DNA of 12,133 nucleotides, taken from NCBI GenBank assembly GCA_964589415.1, contig CAZPRQ010000036.1, positions 1 through 12,133 on the forward strand, given 5' to 3'. Both the position numbers and the translations under genes were made by a program. The notes beneath the pieces are model-generated. The model was not told the origin of the DNA. It made no database searches and worked only from the letters and a program-made list of their open reading frames with translations. This DNA comes from CAZPRQ01 sp964589415. GTDB lineage: Bacteria > Patescibacteriota > Doudnabacteria > UBA920. This document shows, in pieces, positions 1-6,348 of this stretch (position 1 is the first letter of the stretch; every line of letters begins with the position of its first letter).

Positions 1-54
1 GGAACGGAATATGGTACCGTCTATGTCAAAAATTGCCAATTTAATTTGCTTCAT
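1..54 (-). CDS. HAD-superfamily phosphatase, N-terminal fragment (cut by window edge)
   Basis: Only the first 18 codons lie in the window; the gene runs off the left edge. The translation begins MKQIKLAIFDIDGTIFRS, which contains the haloacid dehalogenase motif I, DxDGT: a nucleophilic Asp (residue 10) and a general acid/base Asp (residue 12) after a hydrophobic strand. That is seen directly; a Mg-dependent phosphatase or phosphotransferase role is family knowledge, and the substrate cannot be told. No Shine-Dalgarno site precedes the ATG. The gene follows the MazG-like gene by 30 nt in the same direction, so the two are probably co-transcribed. Confidence 0.8.
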   Translation of the reverse strand, partial: MKQIKLAIFDIDGTIFRS

Positions 55-84
55 ATTGTTTATAAAATAATCTTTATTCTTATA

Positions 85-432
85 CTAGAGCTGATTATAT
101 TTAGCGTGGCTTCCCTTGGCCTTTTTTATTGGATATTTTTTCGCGTTTTTATTCATTTTTCCTTTAAATGCCTTGGCTATATCTATGCGTAAATCATGCG
201 CCAATAAAAGTACAAAGTAAAGCGTGTCGGCCAATTCTTCGCCTATATCTTGTTTATTTGTCTTGGCATATACTTCCACCTCTTCTTTGCTTTTCCATTG
301 AAAATGCTCCAGCACTTCAGCCGCTTCCAAAACCAAAGACAAGGCCAGGTCCTTGGGGTTATTAAATTGCTTCCAATTACGCTTGTTGCGGAAAGCCAGT
401 ATAATATTGGTCAGTTTTTTAATTTCAGCCAT
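85..432 (-). CDS. MazG-like nucleotide pyrophosphohydrolase (dCTPase/RS21-C6 type)
   Basis: A 115-residue all-alpha protein of the MazG superfamily, which hydrolyses non-canonical or excess (d)NTPs to NMP and pyrophosphate in the cytosol. The family signature is visible: FRNKRNWKQFNNPKDLALSL (residues 14-33), then the metal-binding ExxE at 36-39 (EAAE, followed by VLEHFQW) and ExxD at 66-69 (ELAD) before a helix rich in L, V and H. Layout and length match the single-domain RS21-C6/dCTPP1-like group rather than two-domain MazG. The C-terminus is lysine-rich. The start is set by a good Shine-Dalgarno site, AGAAGG, 7-8 nt upstream of ATG. It is probably first in an operon with the HAD phosphatase fragment downstream, which fits nucleotide clean-up, though that link is inference. 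Preferred substrate is not readable from sequence. Confidence 0.9.
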   Translation of the reverse strand: MAEIKKLTNIILAFRNKRNWKQFNNPKDLALSLVLEAAEVLEHFQWKSKEEVEVYAKTNKQDIGEELADTLYFVLLLAHDLRIDIAKAFKGKMNKNAKKYPIKKAKGSHAKYNQL

Positions 433-458
433 CTTATACCTTCTTACTATTTAAAAAA

Positions 459-487
459 TAGATACCCTACAAATAAATCGCTTACAA
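459..487 (-). promoter_or_regulatory. Possible sigma-70-type promoter of the MazG-like gene
   Basis: On the minus strand TTGTAA (482-487) lies 17 nt before TATCTA (459-464), about 27 nt ahead of the ATG at 432. The -35 matches consensus well and the -10 poorly, so this is a modest candidate. The Shine-Dalgarno AGAAGG follows at about 439-444. Confidence 0.35.
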
Positions 488-550
488 TACTATTTTATTC
501 TTTTTCCCCAAATCGCGCAAAGAGGAAGATCTGTTGAACCAAAGTTCTTA

Positions 551-579
551 AATAAAAAAGGGCACCTTAACTAGTGCCC
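551..579 (-). terminator. Rho-independent terminator of the small membrane protein gene
   Basis: Read on the minus strand: GGGCAC, an 8-nt loop, GTGCCC, then TTTTTTATT. The 6-bp perfect stem (574-579 with 560-565) plus U-tract lies 12 nt after the stop codon of the gene at 592-930. Confidence 0.85.
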
Positions 580-591
580 AAGACTACTGAC

Positions 592-930
592 TTAACGCCA
601 ACGATGCGACGTTCTTAATGATCGCAATGCGTCCGGATGTCGACTGTCATGCTTTGAAATGGCGTCACTGACCTCTTCAGGTGAGGGAAGGACTTTATAG
701 TCCGTTTTTAGCCGCCCTTCCACAACTGGCACCGCGCTGCTCTCAATGCTGCTGTAGACCCATATAGACAGCACCGCCCAGACAACTCCGCCGCCAGCCC
801 AAACCATGATCATAACGCCGGCGGCTGTCTTTAAGTCCGACACCAGATAATGCCAGGACAAAACTCCGCCAAAGCAAAAACCCAGAAACAGCATTACCGC
901 TAAGCAATACTTTGCGACCTTGTTCATCAT
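592..930 (-). CDS. Small two-helix membrane protein of unknown function
   Basis: I do not recognise a family. The 112 residues show two hydrophobic helices, about residues 8-30 (AVMLFLGFCFGGVLSW core) and 36-60 (AAGVMIMVWAGGGVVWAVLS core), then a polar C-terminal tail of about 50 residues that becomes Arg/His/Ser-rich at the very end (SLRTSHRWR). With a Lys-containing N-terminus and basic tail, both ends are probably cytoplasmic by the positive-inside rule. The start is well fixed: AAGGAGG lies 5 nt before the first of two consecutive ATG codons. The gene is a self-contained unit with its own promoter upstream and a strong terminator 12 nt after the stop. The same leader, AAGGAGGCT, precedes two zinc-ribbon genes elsewhere in the window. 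That the ORF is real is well supported by these signals; function is unknown. Confidence 0.75.
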   Translation of the reverse strand: MMNKVAKYCLAVMLFLGFCFGGVLSWHYLVSDLKTAAGVMIMVWAGGGVVWAVLSIWVYSSIESSAVPVVEGRLKTDYKVLPSPEEVSDAISKHDSRHPDALRSLRTSHRWR

Positions 931-975
931 GCCAGCCTCCTTGAAAGTTTAACGCATCCTTGGACACGTGCAGGA

Positions 976-1004
976 ATTTTCTAATTTTATAAGCCGTTTG
1001 TCAA
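976..1004 (-). promoter_or_regulatory. Promoter of the small membrane protein gene
   Basis: A perfect -35 box TTGACA (999-1004, minus strand) is followed after 17 nt by GAAAAT (976-981), a 4/6 match to the -10 consensus. An alternative -10, TAGAAA, sits two bases closer. The leader to the ATG at 930 would be roughly 40 nt and carries AAGGAGG. Confidence 0.5.
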
Positions 1005-1036
1005 GAGTTAGAGGCTTGACGTGTAAAAATTTAAGA

Positions 1037-1771
1037 TTAAAGTTTATACTTCCCAATTCCCGTTCGCTTTAACGCGTACAAAATCCCTCCGCTGCCAACC
1101 CGCTTGCCCAAAAATTCCGCCAGACTTCGAATATAAGTGCCGCTTGAACAACGAACGGTAAATTTCACGAGTACGTATTTTTCTGTTTTGCCCGAAAGCA
1201 GTTTTTTCCACTTCTCAAGAATATTTTTTTGGCGAAAATCACCCTTAACTTTGGAAATTTTACTCACAATACCGGAAAGCAACCTGCTTTCCGGCAATGA
1301 AAAGATTTTAACGCCCCGAATAGAGTATATTAAACTTTGCCTTTTGGGAGTCTTTACAATTTGTCCAGCCCTTGCCCAAACCCACAACGGCTTGCCATTT
1401 ACCGGCACCGAAGCATAACGAGGAAGCGCCATGTCCACACGGCCTTTTAACGAATATATCGCGAGCCTTATGTTTTCACTGGAAAATTTTTTAGAGTTTT
1501 GTTTTTTTGCCAAGCCCAAAATATCGCCGCTGTCGCTTGTAAAACCAAGCAACGCAACGGCCTCATAAGTTTTTGGCAAAGACAAATACTGCTCTTTTTT
1601 TTCTATGGCTTTTCCGGCTAAAACCAAAACCAAACCGCTGGCCATAGGGTCAAGCCTGCCCGCGTAAGTAAGGCTTACGCTGCCAAGACGTTTTACTTTT
1701 CTTAACCTTTCTAGGGCACGGAGCGGAGTTTCTCCCGCTTGTTTGTTAACCAAATAAACTTGATTTTTCAT
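1037..1771 (-). CDS. truB: tRNA pseudouridine synthase B (U55), short form
   Basis: TruB isomerises U55 in the T-loop of tRNA. In the 244-residue product, YLVNKQAGETP (6-16) is the N-terminal strand motif, YAGRLDPMASG (36-46) carries the catalytic Asp41, KTYEAVALLGFTSDSGDILG (67-86) is the KxYxaxxxLG motif, PRYASVPVNGKPLWVWARAG (117-136) is the PxYSAvkv-G region and CSSGTYIRSLAEFLG (208-222) is the RNA-contacting GTYIR motif. There is no C-terminal PUA domain, so the protein is shorter than E. coli-type TruB (about 310). Residues 150-200 form a basic insert before the GTYIR motif. I chose the ATG at 1771: an in-frame ATG 90 nt earlier adds a Cys-rich stretch without family resemblance and begins inside a dispersed repeat. 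No clear Shine-Dalgarno site precedes 1771. Confidence 0.93.
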   Translation of the reverse strand: MKNQVYLVNKQAGETPLRALERLRKVKRLGSVSLTYAGRLDPMASGLVLVLAGKAIEKKEQYLSLPKTYEAVALLGFTSDSGDILGLAKKQNSKKFSSENIRLAIYSLKGRVDMALPRYASVPVNGKPLWVWARAGQIVKTPKRQSLIYSIRGVKIFSLPESRLLSGIVSKISKVKGDFRQKNILEKWKKLLSGKTEKYVLVKFTVRCSSGTYIRSLAEFLGKRVGSGGILYALKRTGIGKYKL

Positions 1772-1847
1772 AATATAATTACAATCCGCCGCTGTTCCGG
1801 CAATCTGCCAACAATAATAAGACATGAGTCCAAAAACCACCCCACAT

Positions 1848-1946
1848 GTCATCCCGGGCAAGTGTAGCAGAGACCCCCAAGATCCAGTATCTAAGCCAAC
1901 TTCTGGATCCCGGATATTTTTACAGCCCTAAAAATTCTGGGATGAC
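1848..1946. repeat. Dispersed palindromic repeat, copy 1
   Basis: The 99-bp unit is bounded by GTCATCCC and its complement GGGATGAC, with an inner inverted repeat CCAAGATCCAG (1877-1887) / CTGGATCCCGG (1903-1913). A second copy is at 8865-8961; the right 69 bp (1881-1949 and 8896-8964) differ at five positions by eye. Here the symmetry extends further: GAGTCCAAAAA (1826-1836) pairs with TTTTTTGGACTC (1951-1962). It lies between the anti-sigma gene and truB and could fold as a long hairpin in either transcript. No transposase is present, so it is MITE- or REP-like at most. Confidence 0.85.
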
Positions 1947-1989
1947 AAAATTTTTTGGACTCGCGTTGACAAGCGCGTAAATCCGAAAA

Positions 1990-3504
1990 TTATTTAACTG
2001 CCGGTTGTATATCCTCCATAATCCGCACCGGACCACCCAAAGCCTGTTCGTCTAAAATTTCTTTAATAAGCGGCACGACTACGGAAGTCTGATAAAAATA
2101 TCCGCCAACAGGTTTTTTAACTATGGGAAAAACCAGAGCGGGCACCAGCAGTTCGTTATTTTTACCCTCTTTGTACTGCCAAATTTTTACATAAGAGTTT
2201 TCCGGCGTACCCAATTCCACGGTTTCTAAGCGTGGAGAAGCGGTTTCGTTTTTCGCCAAAGGCATAGGATATCCAAAACCATTTCGCCATCCGCCCTGTT
2301 CTGCCAATTTTAGCAGCCTTTCCACATTGGTTTCGGTTTCATAGCGGGACGCTTCAAACCGGTTGGAAGTCAGTTCGCCGACGCTTGCCACTTTTTTAAA
2401 ACGTAAATTAACCGTAACCATAAGGCCCGTTTTATTGCCTGACTCATCATATACCGCGGCGCCGTCTATAACTAACGGATAGATTACATTGACGACATCG
2501 GGAGCGTACATAATGGATTTTTCTTCCGTGTATGCGTATTGTTCGCTCCACCCCTCCTGCACGAATGGTTCTCCATACGCGGACCTGGAAATATTATGGT
2601 CTTTTAGAAACTTATCGCCAATGGCAATTATCTCCTCGTTGCCCGGCATATCAGAAAACTTTAAACGCGTGGCCAAAACACAAGCTTCGTCGCGGCAACT
2701 ACTCTCAGGCATATCCCACTGTTCCCAATTCTGATTAATGTATACCGCTCCCTCGTCCAAATTTACCGTTATGCTATAGCCGTATTTCTGGTCCTGATTG
2801 ACTGTCAAACTGGAAAGTTTGGCGCCAGGAAAAGAAGCAGGATTTAAAACTCCCAAATTTAACTGTTTAAAAATGGATGCGGCATTTGTGCTGCCTGATA
2901 TGCCTTTTACGCGCCTTAACACATCCATTGGCTGCTCCTGAATTTTAATTTCTTCACCCTTATAAACATAGGTGTATTGCGTAATGGGCATGACAGGCAT
3001 TGACATCTTTCCGCTAAAATCTCCTGCCTTCTCGCTTCCCGCGTCCGTGCCCGCAAGCGCCAAGCCTCCAGCCTCGTTTCCGCCCCCGCCCGTACGGGCT
3101 TCTTTGGTAATTAACCTGCCAAAAGCATTGTCTGACAAATTGTTTAGCGCTACATTGGAGGAAAATAACTGCTGTCCCGCCATATTTTTTTCCGTCCCCT
3201 GCCGGGTATAATAAAACCCGCCAAATGCGGCGCCAACCACGAAAACCAAGGCTGCCAGGGCAAAATTTAACTTTTTCATAAAACTAAATCTCTTTTCCAG
3301 TCCCTGAAAATACTCCGACTCGAGCATGCTAGCTTTAGCTAACAATTTGCGTTTTAATTCCATAGCAAACGCCGCGTCTATATGTATATCGGGTTTCTGT
3401 TCCAAAAGCTGTTCAAGCAAAACTTTTAAACGCTGTTCGTGCTTTTGAAATTCCGGATCCAGGCCGTATAAATCTTTTAAAATGTTGGAAATTTTATCCT
3501 GCAT
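1990..3504 (-). CDS. Membrane-anchored probable anti-sigma factor with large extracytoplasmic domain
   Basis: The 504-residue protein follows the ECF sigma gene with only 2 nt between stop and start, which indicates translational coupling. Residues 1-78 are a helical, charged cytoplasmic part (QRLKVLLEQLLEQ, then MELKRKLLAKA), one membrane helix lies at about 79-98 (LNFALAALVFVVGAAFGGFY), and residues 105-504 are outside. This topology suits an anti-sigma factor whose N-terminus holds the sigma factor and whose outer domain senses a signal. The outer part begins with a Gly/Ala-rich linker (139-165), then beta-rich sequence with a close Cys pair (C270, C275) that could form a disulfide. I see no zinc-binding HxxxCxxC motif of the ZAS type and do not recognise the outer domain. 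The anti-sigma role is inferred from position and topology; it could instead be a membrane protein of the regulon. Confidence 0.7.
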   Translation of the reverse strand: MQDKISNILKDLYGLDPEFQKHEQRLKVLLEQLLEQKPDIHIDAAFAMELKRKLLAKASMLESEYFQGLEKRFSFMKKLNFALAALVFVVGAAFGGFYYTRQGTEKNMAGQQLFSSNVALNNLSDNAFGRLITKEARTGGGGNEAGGLALAGTDAGSEKAGDFSGKMSMPVMPITQYTYVYKGEEIKIQEQPMDVLRRVKGISGSTNAASIFKQLNLGVLNPASFPGAKLSSLTVNQDQKYGYSITVNLDEGAVYINQNWEQWDMPESSCRDEACVLATRLKFSDMPGNEEIIAIGDKFLKDHNISRSAYGEPFVQEGWSEQYAYTEEKSIMYAPDVVNVIYPLVIDGAAVYDESGNKTGLMVTVNLRFKKVASVGELTSNRFEASRYETETNVERLLKLAEQGGWRNGFGYPMPLAKNETASPRLETVELGTPENSYVKIWQYKEGKNNELLVPALVFPIVKKPVGGYFYQTSVVVPLIKEILDEQALGGPVRIMEDIQPAVK

Positions 3505-3506
3505 TG

Positions 3507-4070
3507 TTATTTCGTATTAATTATCATAAGCATAAGCAGAGCAAGGCTGACTTCTTTTTGCAATTTTGCCAGCGTGCGGGAAAAAATCATTTTACTGTTA
3601 GCTTCGCTTATGCCAAGCACGAGAGAAATTTCTTTGTGGCTCAGTCCGTCCCACACCCGCATAATTACTATATCGCGCTGCTGGGCCGACAAGCCTTTCA
3701 AATACTCCTGGACTTTTTCCACGTTAAATTTTATTTCCACGTCCCGCTCTATATTTTCGCCGGAACTTATGTCCCATGCGTTTTCCAAATCCTCAGCCGG
3801 CTTAAGCGTGCGAAAATGGTCAATAATGGCATTTCTGGCAATTTGATAAAGCCAGCTGCTAAACTGCCCTTTTTTTAAGTTAAATGAACCCATATTTTCC
3901 AAAGCCTTCATAAACACCACGCTGGTCAAATCTTCCGCGGTTTGCTTATGATGGGTGCGAAAATAAATAAATCGGTAAAGCCTGTCGTTATACAATTCAT
4001 ACAGGGCCGAAAAATTACTTATTTCTCCTTTTTGGATATTTGCAATAATTTTAAATTCATCTGTTTCCAT
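3507..4070 (-). CDS. ECF-family RNA polymerase sigma factor
   Basis: At 187 residues it has only regions 2 and 4, as in ECF (RpoE/SigW-like) sigma factors. Region 2 covers about residues 20-92: FSALYELYNDRLYRFIYFRT, then AEDLTSVVFMKAL (2.2, core binding) and FSSWLYQIARNAIIDHFR (2.3-2.4, -10 recognition). Region 4 covers about 122-173, with helix-turn-helix LSHKEISLVLGISEANSKM (143-161) for -35 recognition after the typical LSAQQRDIVIMR. An acidic linker (93-118) separates the two. The last residues, VSLALLMLMIINTK, are unusually hydrophobic. The start is supported by AAAAGGA 5 nt before ATG. It is first in a two-gene operon with the membrane protein that probably restrains it. Its regulon cannot be read here; autoregulation is common in the family. 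Confidence 0.92.
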   Translation of the reverse strand: METDEFKIIANIQKGEISNFSALYELYNDRLYRFIYFRTHHKQTAEDLTSVVFMKALENMGSFNLKKGQFSSWLYQIARNAIIDHFRTLKPAEDLENAWDISSGENIERDVEIKFNVEKVQEYLKGLSAQQRDIVIMRVWDGLSHKEISLVLGISEANSKMIFSRTLAKLQKEVSLALLMLMIINTK

Positions 4071-4174
4071 GAAAGTCCTTTTTTTATGAGCCTTTCGTAA
4101 AAAGAGCTTGGGATTAGAAATTTAATTTTAACTGGCTTATTTTGCTTTTTTATCATAACCAATTTTATCTCTTT

Positions 4175-4204
4175 TTAGAAGGAGGGCGGTTTTTTCCCTG
4201 TCAA
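4175..4204 (-). promoter_or_regulatory. Candidate promoter of the sigma/anti-sigma operon
   Basis: On the minus strand TTGACA (4199-4204) is a perfect -35 and TTCTAA (4175-4180) a weak -10 at 18 nt. A second possible -10, TATGAT, occurs nearer the gene (about 4151-4156). No GGAAC-type ECF -35 element is obvious. The -35/-10 spacer contains AAAAAACCGCCC, complementary to the neighbouring rsgA terminator. Confidence 0.3.
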
Positions 4205-4240
4205 TATATACTACGATAAGTAGCAAATTAAGTAACATAC

Positions 4241-4273
4241 AAAAAACCGCCCCACCAATGGCGGAGCGGTTTT
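4241..4273 (-). terminator. Rho-independent terminator after rsgA
   Basis: Minus strand: AAAACCGCTCCGCC, loop ATT, GGTGGGGCGGTTTT, then further T residues (six Ts in total at the end). The 14-bp stem is continuous if two G-U pairs are allowed; on the plus strand these become A-C mismatches, so the hairpin is built for minus-strand transcripts. It starts 12 nt after the rsgA stop. Confidence 0.9.
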
Positions 4274-4285
4274 CTAAAATAATAA

Positions 4286-5383
4286 CTAACCCCGGCCAAA
4301 TTGCCGTGCTCGTTTTAACTTTAAAATTTGTTTTATTTGCCTATGGCGCCTTTTTACATTGTCTTTCCTGTCCAATCTCCGCCTGGCAATATGCTTGCTT
4401 TCGGAAAATGCCGATTCTTTTTTAAGTTTTAAAAAACTCTTATAACGAAGCATGGGAATTTGGCCGCGGGAAAGCGCCTCGACAATGGCGCAGCCCTGGC
4501 TTTTTTCATGGTCACAGTCGTTATACCGGCAGTTTTTGGCAAGCTCAAAAAACGCGTCAAAAACCGCGTCAACCGGCGCGCCGCTTTCGGCCCACAATTG
4601 CAACTCCCTCATGCCAGGCGTATCTATAAGAGCGCCGCCGCCGGGCAACACGAACAATTCCCTCCGCGTGGTAGTATGCCGGCCGCGCGAATCGTCTAAC
4701 CTGACTTCGGCGGTTTTTTGCGCTTCCCTTCCAAGCAGTGCATTTATTAAAGTGGATTTTCCCGATCCGGAGGAACCAATTACGGCTACGGTACTACCTG
4801 GCTGTATGTACTGCCTAAGGCCATCGAGCCCTTGCTCATTTAGCGCGCTTATTAAAACGACCGGGGTTTTAGGCAAAGCAGTTTTTGTTTTTGCCAAAAA
4901 TTCTTCCGCCTGCTTGGTAATGTCAGACTTATTTAACACTATTACCGCTTCGGCGCCGCCGCCGGATATGGCTGTCAAATATCGCTCCAGCCTGCTAATG
5001 TTAAAATCCCCGTCCAGCCCCTCCAAAATAAAAACCCTGTCCACATTGGCTGCCAAAATTTGTTCTTCCCCTTTTTTGCCCAGGGCCTTACGGGAAATTT
5101 TAGCAAAGCGCGGCAGCACCTTGGTTATAACCGCCTTTGCCTCGCCTTGTAAAAACTCCAGGCAAACCCAATCGCCCACACGGGGAAGATCCGCGGGGTA
5201 GGTGGCATTTTTCCTCATACTGCCCCGAAGTATGCCGACAATCTCTCCCCGCTCAGATATAACCCCATACCGGGTCGCGTCCTGAAAAAAAATTCTCCCG
5301 GCTGCTTCGGGCTCCGGCCAAGGTTTTGGCATACGGCTCCGGTACGCGTCCCATCCAACATCGCTCAATGTAATTTCAGACAT
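4286..5383 (-). CDS. rsgA: Small ribosomal subunit biogenesis GTPase RsgA
   Basis: RsgA (YjeQ/EngC) is a circularly permuted GTPase that checks late maturation of the 30S decoding centre. The 365 residues show the expected order: an N-terminal OB fold (about 35-95, RYGVISERGEIVGILRG onward), the G4 motif NKSD (151-154), G5 SA (179-180), G1/P-loop GSSGSGKST (203-211), switch HTTTRRE (236-242), G3 DTPG (254-257), and a C-terminal zinc knuckle with C285, C290, H292 and C298. The C-terminal 40 residues are strongly basic (RRRLDRK, KRRHRQ, KLKRARQFGRG), fitting rRNA contact. Length is normal. It follows the DUF5666 gene by 9 nt and lacks a clear Shine-Dalgarno site, so translation may be coupled to that gene. 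A strong terminator follows the stop. Confidence 0.96.
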   Translation of the reverse strand: MSEITLSDVGWDAYRSRMPKPWPEPEAAGRIFFQDATRYGVISERGEIVGILRGSMRKNATYPADLPRVGDWVCLEFLQGEAKAVITKVLPRFAKISRKALGKKGEEQILAANVDRVFILEGLDGDFNISRLERYLTAISGGGAEAVIVLNKSDITKQAEEFLAKTKTALPKTPVVLISALNEQGLDGLRQYIQPGSTVAVIGSSGSGKSTLINALLGREAQKTAEVRLDDSRGRHTTTRRELFVLPGGGALIDTPGMRELQLWAESGAPVDAVFDAFFELAKNCRYNDCDHEKSQGCAIVEALSRGQIPMLRYKSFLKLKKESAFSESKHIARRRLDRKDNVKRRHRQIKQILKLKRARQFGRG

Positions 5384-5392
5384 AAGTATATA

Positions 5393-6196
5393 TTAAGGTC
5401 TTGGCAAAGAATTATTTTTTATTTTTTGGGCTGTTATTTTTATCTGGCCGGAAATGTGCTTTCCCCATACTCTTACATCATCTCCCGGAACAAACAAATT
5501 TATGGCCGCGGCTTTGTTCTTTCTATCCATTAACACGGCCTTAGTTATGTCCGCGCCGTATATGACATTGTTGTTGCCAATAACCGTAATGCCGCCCGGC
5601 ACAATCATGCCAATTTTGCCGCTTACGTCTATATTTACAAGCCTTACATTAGCCTGCACGTTTTTTGCAACAATCAAGGCATTGTTTCTCTCCCATACGC
5701 CCTTAACTACCACGCTCCACCCGAGTTCCAGTTCGGAAAACATAGAGACGTTGGTATTTTTCTTAAACACGGTATACAGGTCGGTTTGGGCTGTCTTTTC
5801 CCCGTCTTTAGTCAGGAAAGTAAATTTTTGTCCCGCGGGATCCAGGCCGGTTATTTTGCCGGAAAAAGTACCGGCCCGCGGGTAAAGGGACATATTGCGG
5901 ACATATTTTGCGTTTATGCTGTTGTCCTGCCAAACCTGGCCGGTAATTTTTACTTTATCGCCAATAACAATTTCCGAAAAATGCATTGCTGCGCCATTTT
6001 TACGAACCATTTGGGCTGCCGAAGTTTCCGCGCTATAGGTAGCGGCGCTGTTTGTGTTAAACCAAATTACATTTCCAACCAGCTTGGTAACAGTACCGGT
6101 AAAAGTTGCTTGAGAGGGAAAAGCGGCATAGGCCAATGGTGGTATGCTTAAGCAAGCTGCCACAGCAATGGCCGCGAATAAACGCGTGTATTTCAT
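5393..6196 (-). CDS. Secreted protein with three DUF5666-like beta repeats
   Basis: A signal peptide is clear: MKYTR, hydrophobic core LFAAIAVAACLSIPPLA, and an AYA-A cleavage site near residue 24. The mature 243 residues contain three related units, about 31-102, 109-184 and 190-261. Each opens with a T/S-G-x-V/I-T/G strand (FTGTVTKLVGN; FSGKITGLDPAG; VSGKIGMIVPGG), and each ends with a G-D/W-x-V-x-V/I-x-G strand (GDKVKITGQVW; GWSVVVKGVW; GDDVRVWGKH) followed by xxAxxVxN-like residues. This is the pattern of DUF5666, small OB-like beta domains found in exported proteins; function is unknown. One cysteine lies in the signal core, but without a proper lipobox I treat it as an ordinary signal peptide. 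No Shine-Dalgarno site is seen. The close spacing to rsgA suggests co-transcription, a pairing without an obvious functional link. Confidence 0.8.
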   Translation of the reverse strand: MKYTRLFAAIAVAACLSIPPLAYAAFPSQATFTGTVTKLVGNVIWFNTNSAATYSAETSAAQMVRKNGAAMHFSEIVIGDKVKITGQVWQDNSINAKYVRNMSLYPRAGTFSGKITGLDPAGQKFTFLTKDGEKTAQTDLYTVFKKNTNVSMFSELELGWSVVVKGVWERNNALIVAKNVQANVRLVNIDVSGKIGMIVPGGITVIGNNNVIYGADITKAVLMDRKNKAAAINLFVPGDDVRVWGKHISGQIKITAQKIKNNSLPRP

Positions 6197-6212
6197 AATT
6201 TTTTTATAGATT

Positions 6213-6232
6213 AGGACTTACACTCAAGTCCT
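6213..6232 (-). promoter_or_regulatory. Stem-loop in the 5' leader of the DUF5666 gene
   Basis: Minus strand AGGACTT, 6-nt loop GAGTGT, AAGTCCT: a 7-bp perfect stem ending 16 nt before the start codon. It lacks a U-tract, so it is not a standard terminator for the upstream malic enzyme gene; it may act on translation or RNA stability. Confidence 0.4.
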
Positions 6233-6248
6233 GATTTTATGGATTTTA

Positions 6249-6276
6249 TTTATACGGGATTAGACAATATATGCAA
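6249..6276 (-). promoter_or_regulatory. Candidate promoter of the DUF5666-rsgA pair
   Basis: Minus strand TATAAA (6249-6254), a 5/6 -10 match, is preceded after 16 nt by TTGCAT (6271-6276), a weak -35. It lies in the 152-nt gap after the malic enzyme gene. Confidence 0.4.
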
Positions 6277-6348
6277 AAAGGGATAAGTATTTTTTCACCT
6301 TTTTATACCCAAAGTATACCATACCTCCAAGCCTATAACCGCGGGTAT

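Noticed and set aside
743..967. Alternative minus-strand frame of 74 codons overlapping the small membrane protein
   Set aside because: The strong AAGGAGG site and the terminator spacing fit the 592-930 frame; the alternative lacks a start signal.
1772..1861. Upstream in-frame ATG codons that would lengthen TruB by 30 residues
   Set aside because: The added residues do not resemble TruB, whose conserved N-terminal strand starts just after residue 1 of the shorter form, and the extension begins inside a dispersed repeat.
4452..5201. Long plus-strand open frame opposite rsgA (249 codons)
   Set aside because: It is a shadow of rsgA: no domain, Ser/Pro-rich composition typical of antisense frames, and no initiation signal.
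6213..6232. Terminator of the malic enzyme gene
   Set aside because: The stem-loop has no U-tract and lies downstream of a candidate promoter, so it is more likely part of the next gene's leader.
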